Below are positions 6,326 through 6,539 of a stretch of DNA of 6,539 bases, piece after piece. The stretch's first letter is position 1. Every line of letters starts with the position of its first letter. Both the position numbers and the translations under genes were made by a program. Under the pieces are notes generated by a model, which saw nothing but the letters and a program-made list of their open reading frames with translations, made no database searches and was not told the DNA's origin. This DNA comes from an uncultured Prevotella sp. GTDB taxonomy: Bacteria > Bacteroidota > Bacteroidia > Bacteroidales > Bacteroidaceae. Location of the stretch: assembly GCA_902497035.1 (NCBI GenBank), contig CABVDL010000121.1:1-6539 (forward strand), in the 5' to 3' direction.

Positions 6326-6344
6326 CCTCCCCAAAATGGGGAGG
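6326..6344. repeat. Perfect palindrome CCTCCCC-N5-GGGGAGG
   Basis: A 7-bp perfect stem (6326-6332 with 6338-6344) encloses AAAAT. It lies 43 bases past the lipoprotein stop. It lacks a following T-run, so it may be a dispersed palindromic repeat rather than an intrinsic terminator. Confidence 0.55.
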
Positions 6345-6396
6345 GTGGGATTACAGTAAGCTGGACCTTGGTTTCCCCCCTTGGTAGCAGTGTAGT

Positions 6397-6539
6397 GGCC
6401 GGTCTGGTGCCGGCCACCATCCATCGGTAAGACCTTGCGCAGCTATCGCAATTTCTAAGATGTGTGGGAACTCAGGCTGATTTCTCGGATGAGGATGACG
6501 ATGCTATACCGGCGGCTGGTGGCCGGCACCAGGCCGGCC
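6397..6539. repeat. Paired inverted GC-rich palindromes (REPIN/MITE-like), truncated at the window edge
   Basis: Two arms, 6397-6429 and 6507-6539, are reverse complements of each other at 29 of 33 positions. The outer 23 bases (6397-6419 against 6517-6539) differ at only one. Each arm is also a palindrome: in the left arm GTGGCCGG (6395-6402) pairs perfectly with CCGGCCAC (6410-6417). The 77-base centre (6430-6506) has no open frame of note and one small hairpin, TTGCG/CGCAA (6435-6439 with 6447-6451). The right arm touches the end of the window, so the element is probably incomplete here. The layout fits REP doublets or a small non-autonomous element; no transposase is in the window. Confidence 0.65.

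Overview
The window looks like chromosomal DNA from a GC-rich member of the Bacteroidales, most likely Prevotella or a close relative. Four things point there. Several genes are preceded by the Bacteroidetes -7 promoter motif TAnnTTTG. Leaders before start codons are A-rich and lack clear Shine-Dalgarno sites. Two protein types are typical of the phylum: a type IX secretion system (T9SS) plug protein and a lipoprotein with acidic residues after its lipid cysteine. Pgk and MiaA also have a Bacteroidetes character. The genus is an inference; no rRNA is present.

Layout from left to right. Positions 1-163 hold no supported gene. Positions 164-1408 (minus) encode a secreted T9SS plug (DUF5103) protein. 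A divergent promoter region separates it from a plus-strand four-helix-bundle protein (1606-2247). The 3' end of that gene runs into a striking 9-nt-period array that is G-rich on the left and C-rich on the right, so it forms one long imperfect inverted repeat (about 2169-2290). A strong hairpin terminator (2295-2327) serves the convergent minus-strand phosphoglycerate kinase gene pgk (2356-3609). Another divergent promoter region leads to miaA, tRNA dimethylallyltransferase (3767-4684, plus). A minus-strand SIMPL-domain membrane-anchored protein (4728-5429) converges on miaA. After a 0.2-kb intergenic stretch with a promoter comes a surface-type lipoprotein resembling DUF4840 (5632-6282, plus). 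The right end (6283-6539) is non-coding and full of palindromes, including two inverted copies of a roughly 33-bp GC-rich element, arranged like a REPIN or MITE and cut by the window edge.

The genes alternate in strand and most have their own promoter, so this is a run of single-gene units rather than an operon. Pgk (glycolysis) and MiaA (tRNA modification) are ordinary housekeeping genes. The plug, SIMPL protein and lipoprotein belong to the cell envelope.

The two most unusual signals are non-coding. One is the inverted G/C-rich minisatellite fused to the four-helix-bundle gene, which supplies that protein's C-terminal tail and its stop codon. The other is the paired inverted palindromes at the right end. 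Neither is proven to be mobile or functional from this sequence alone.
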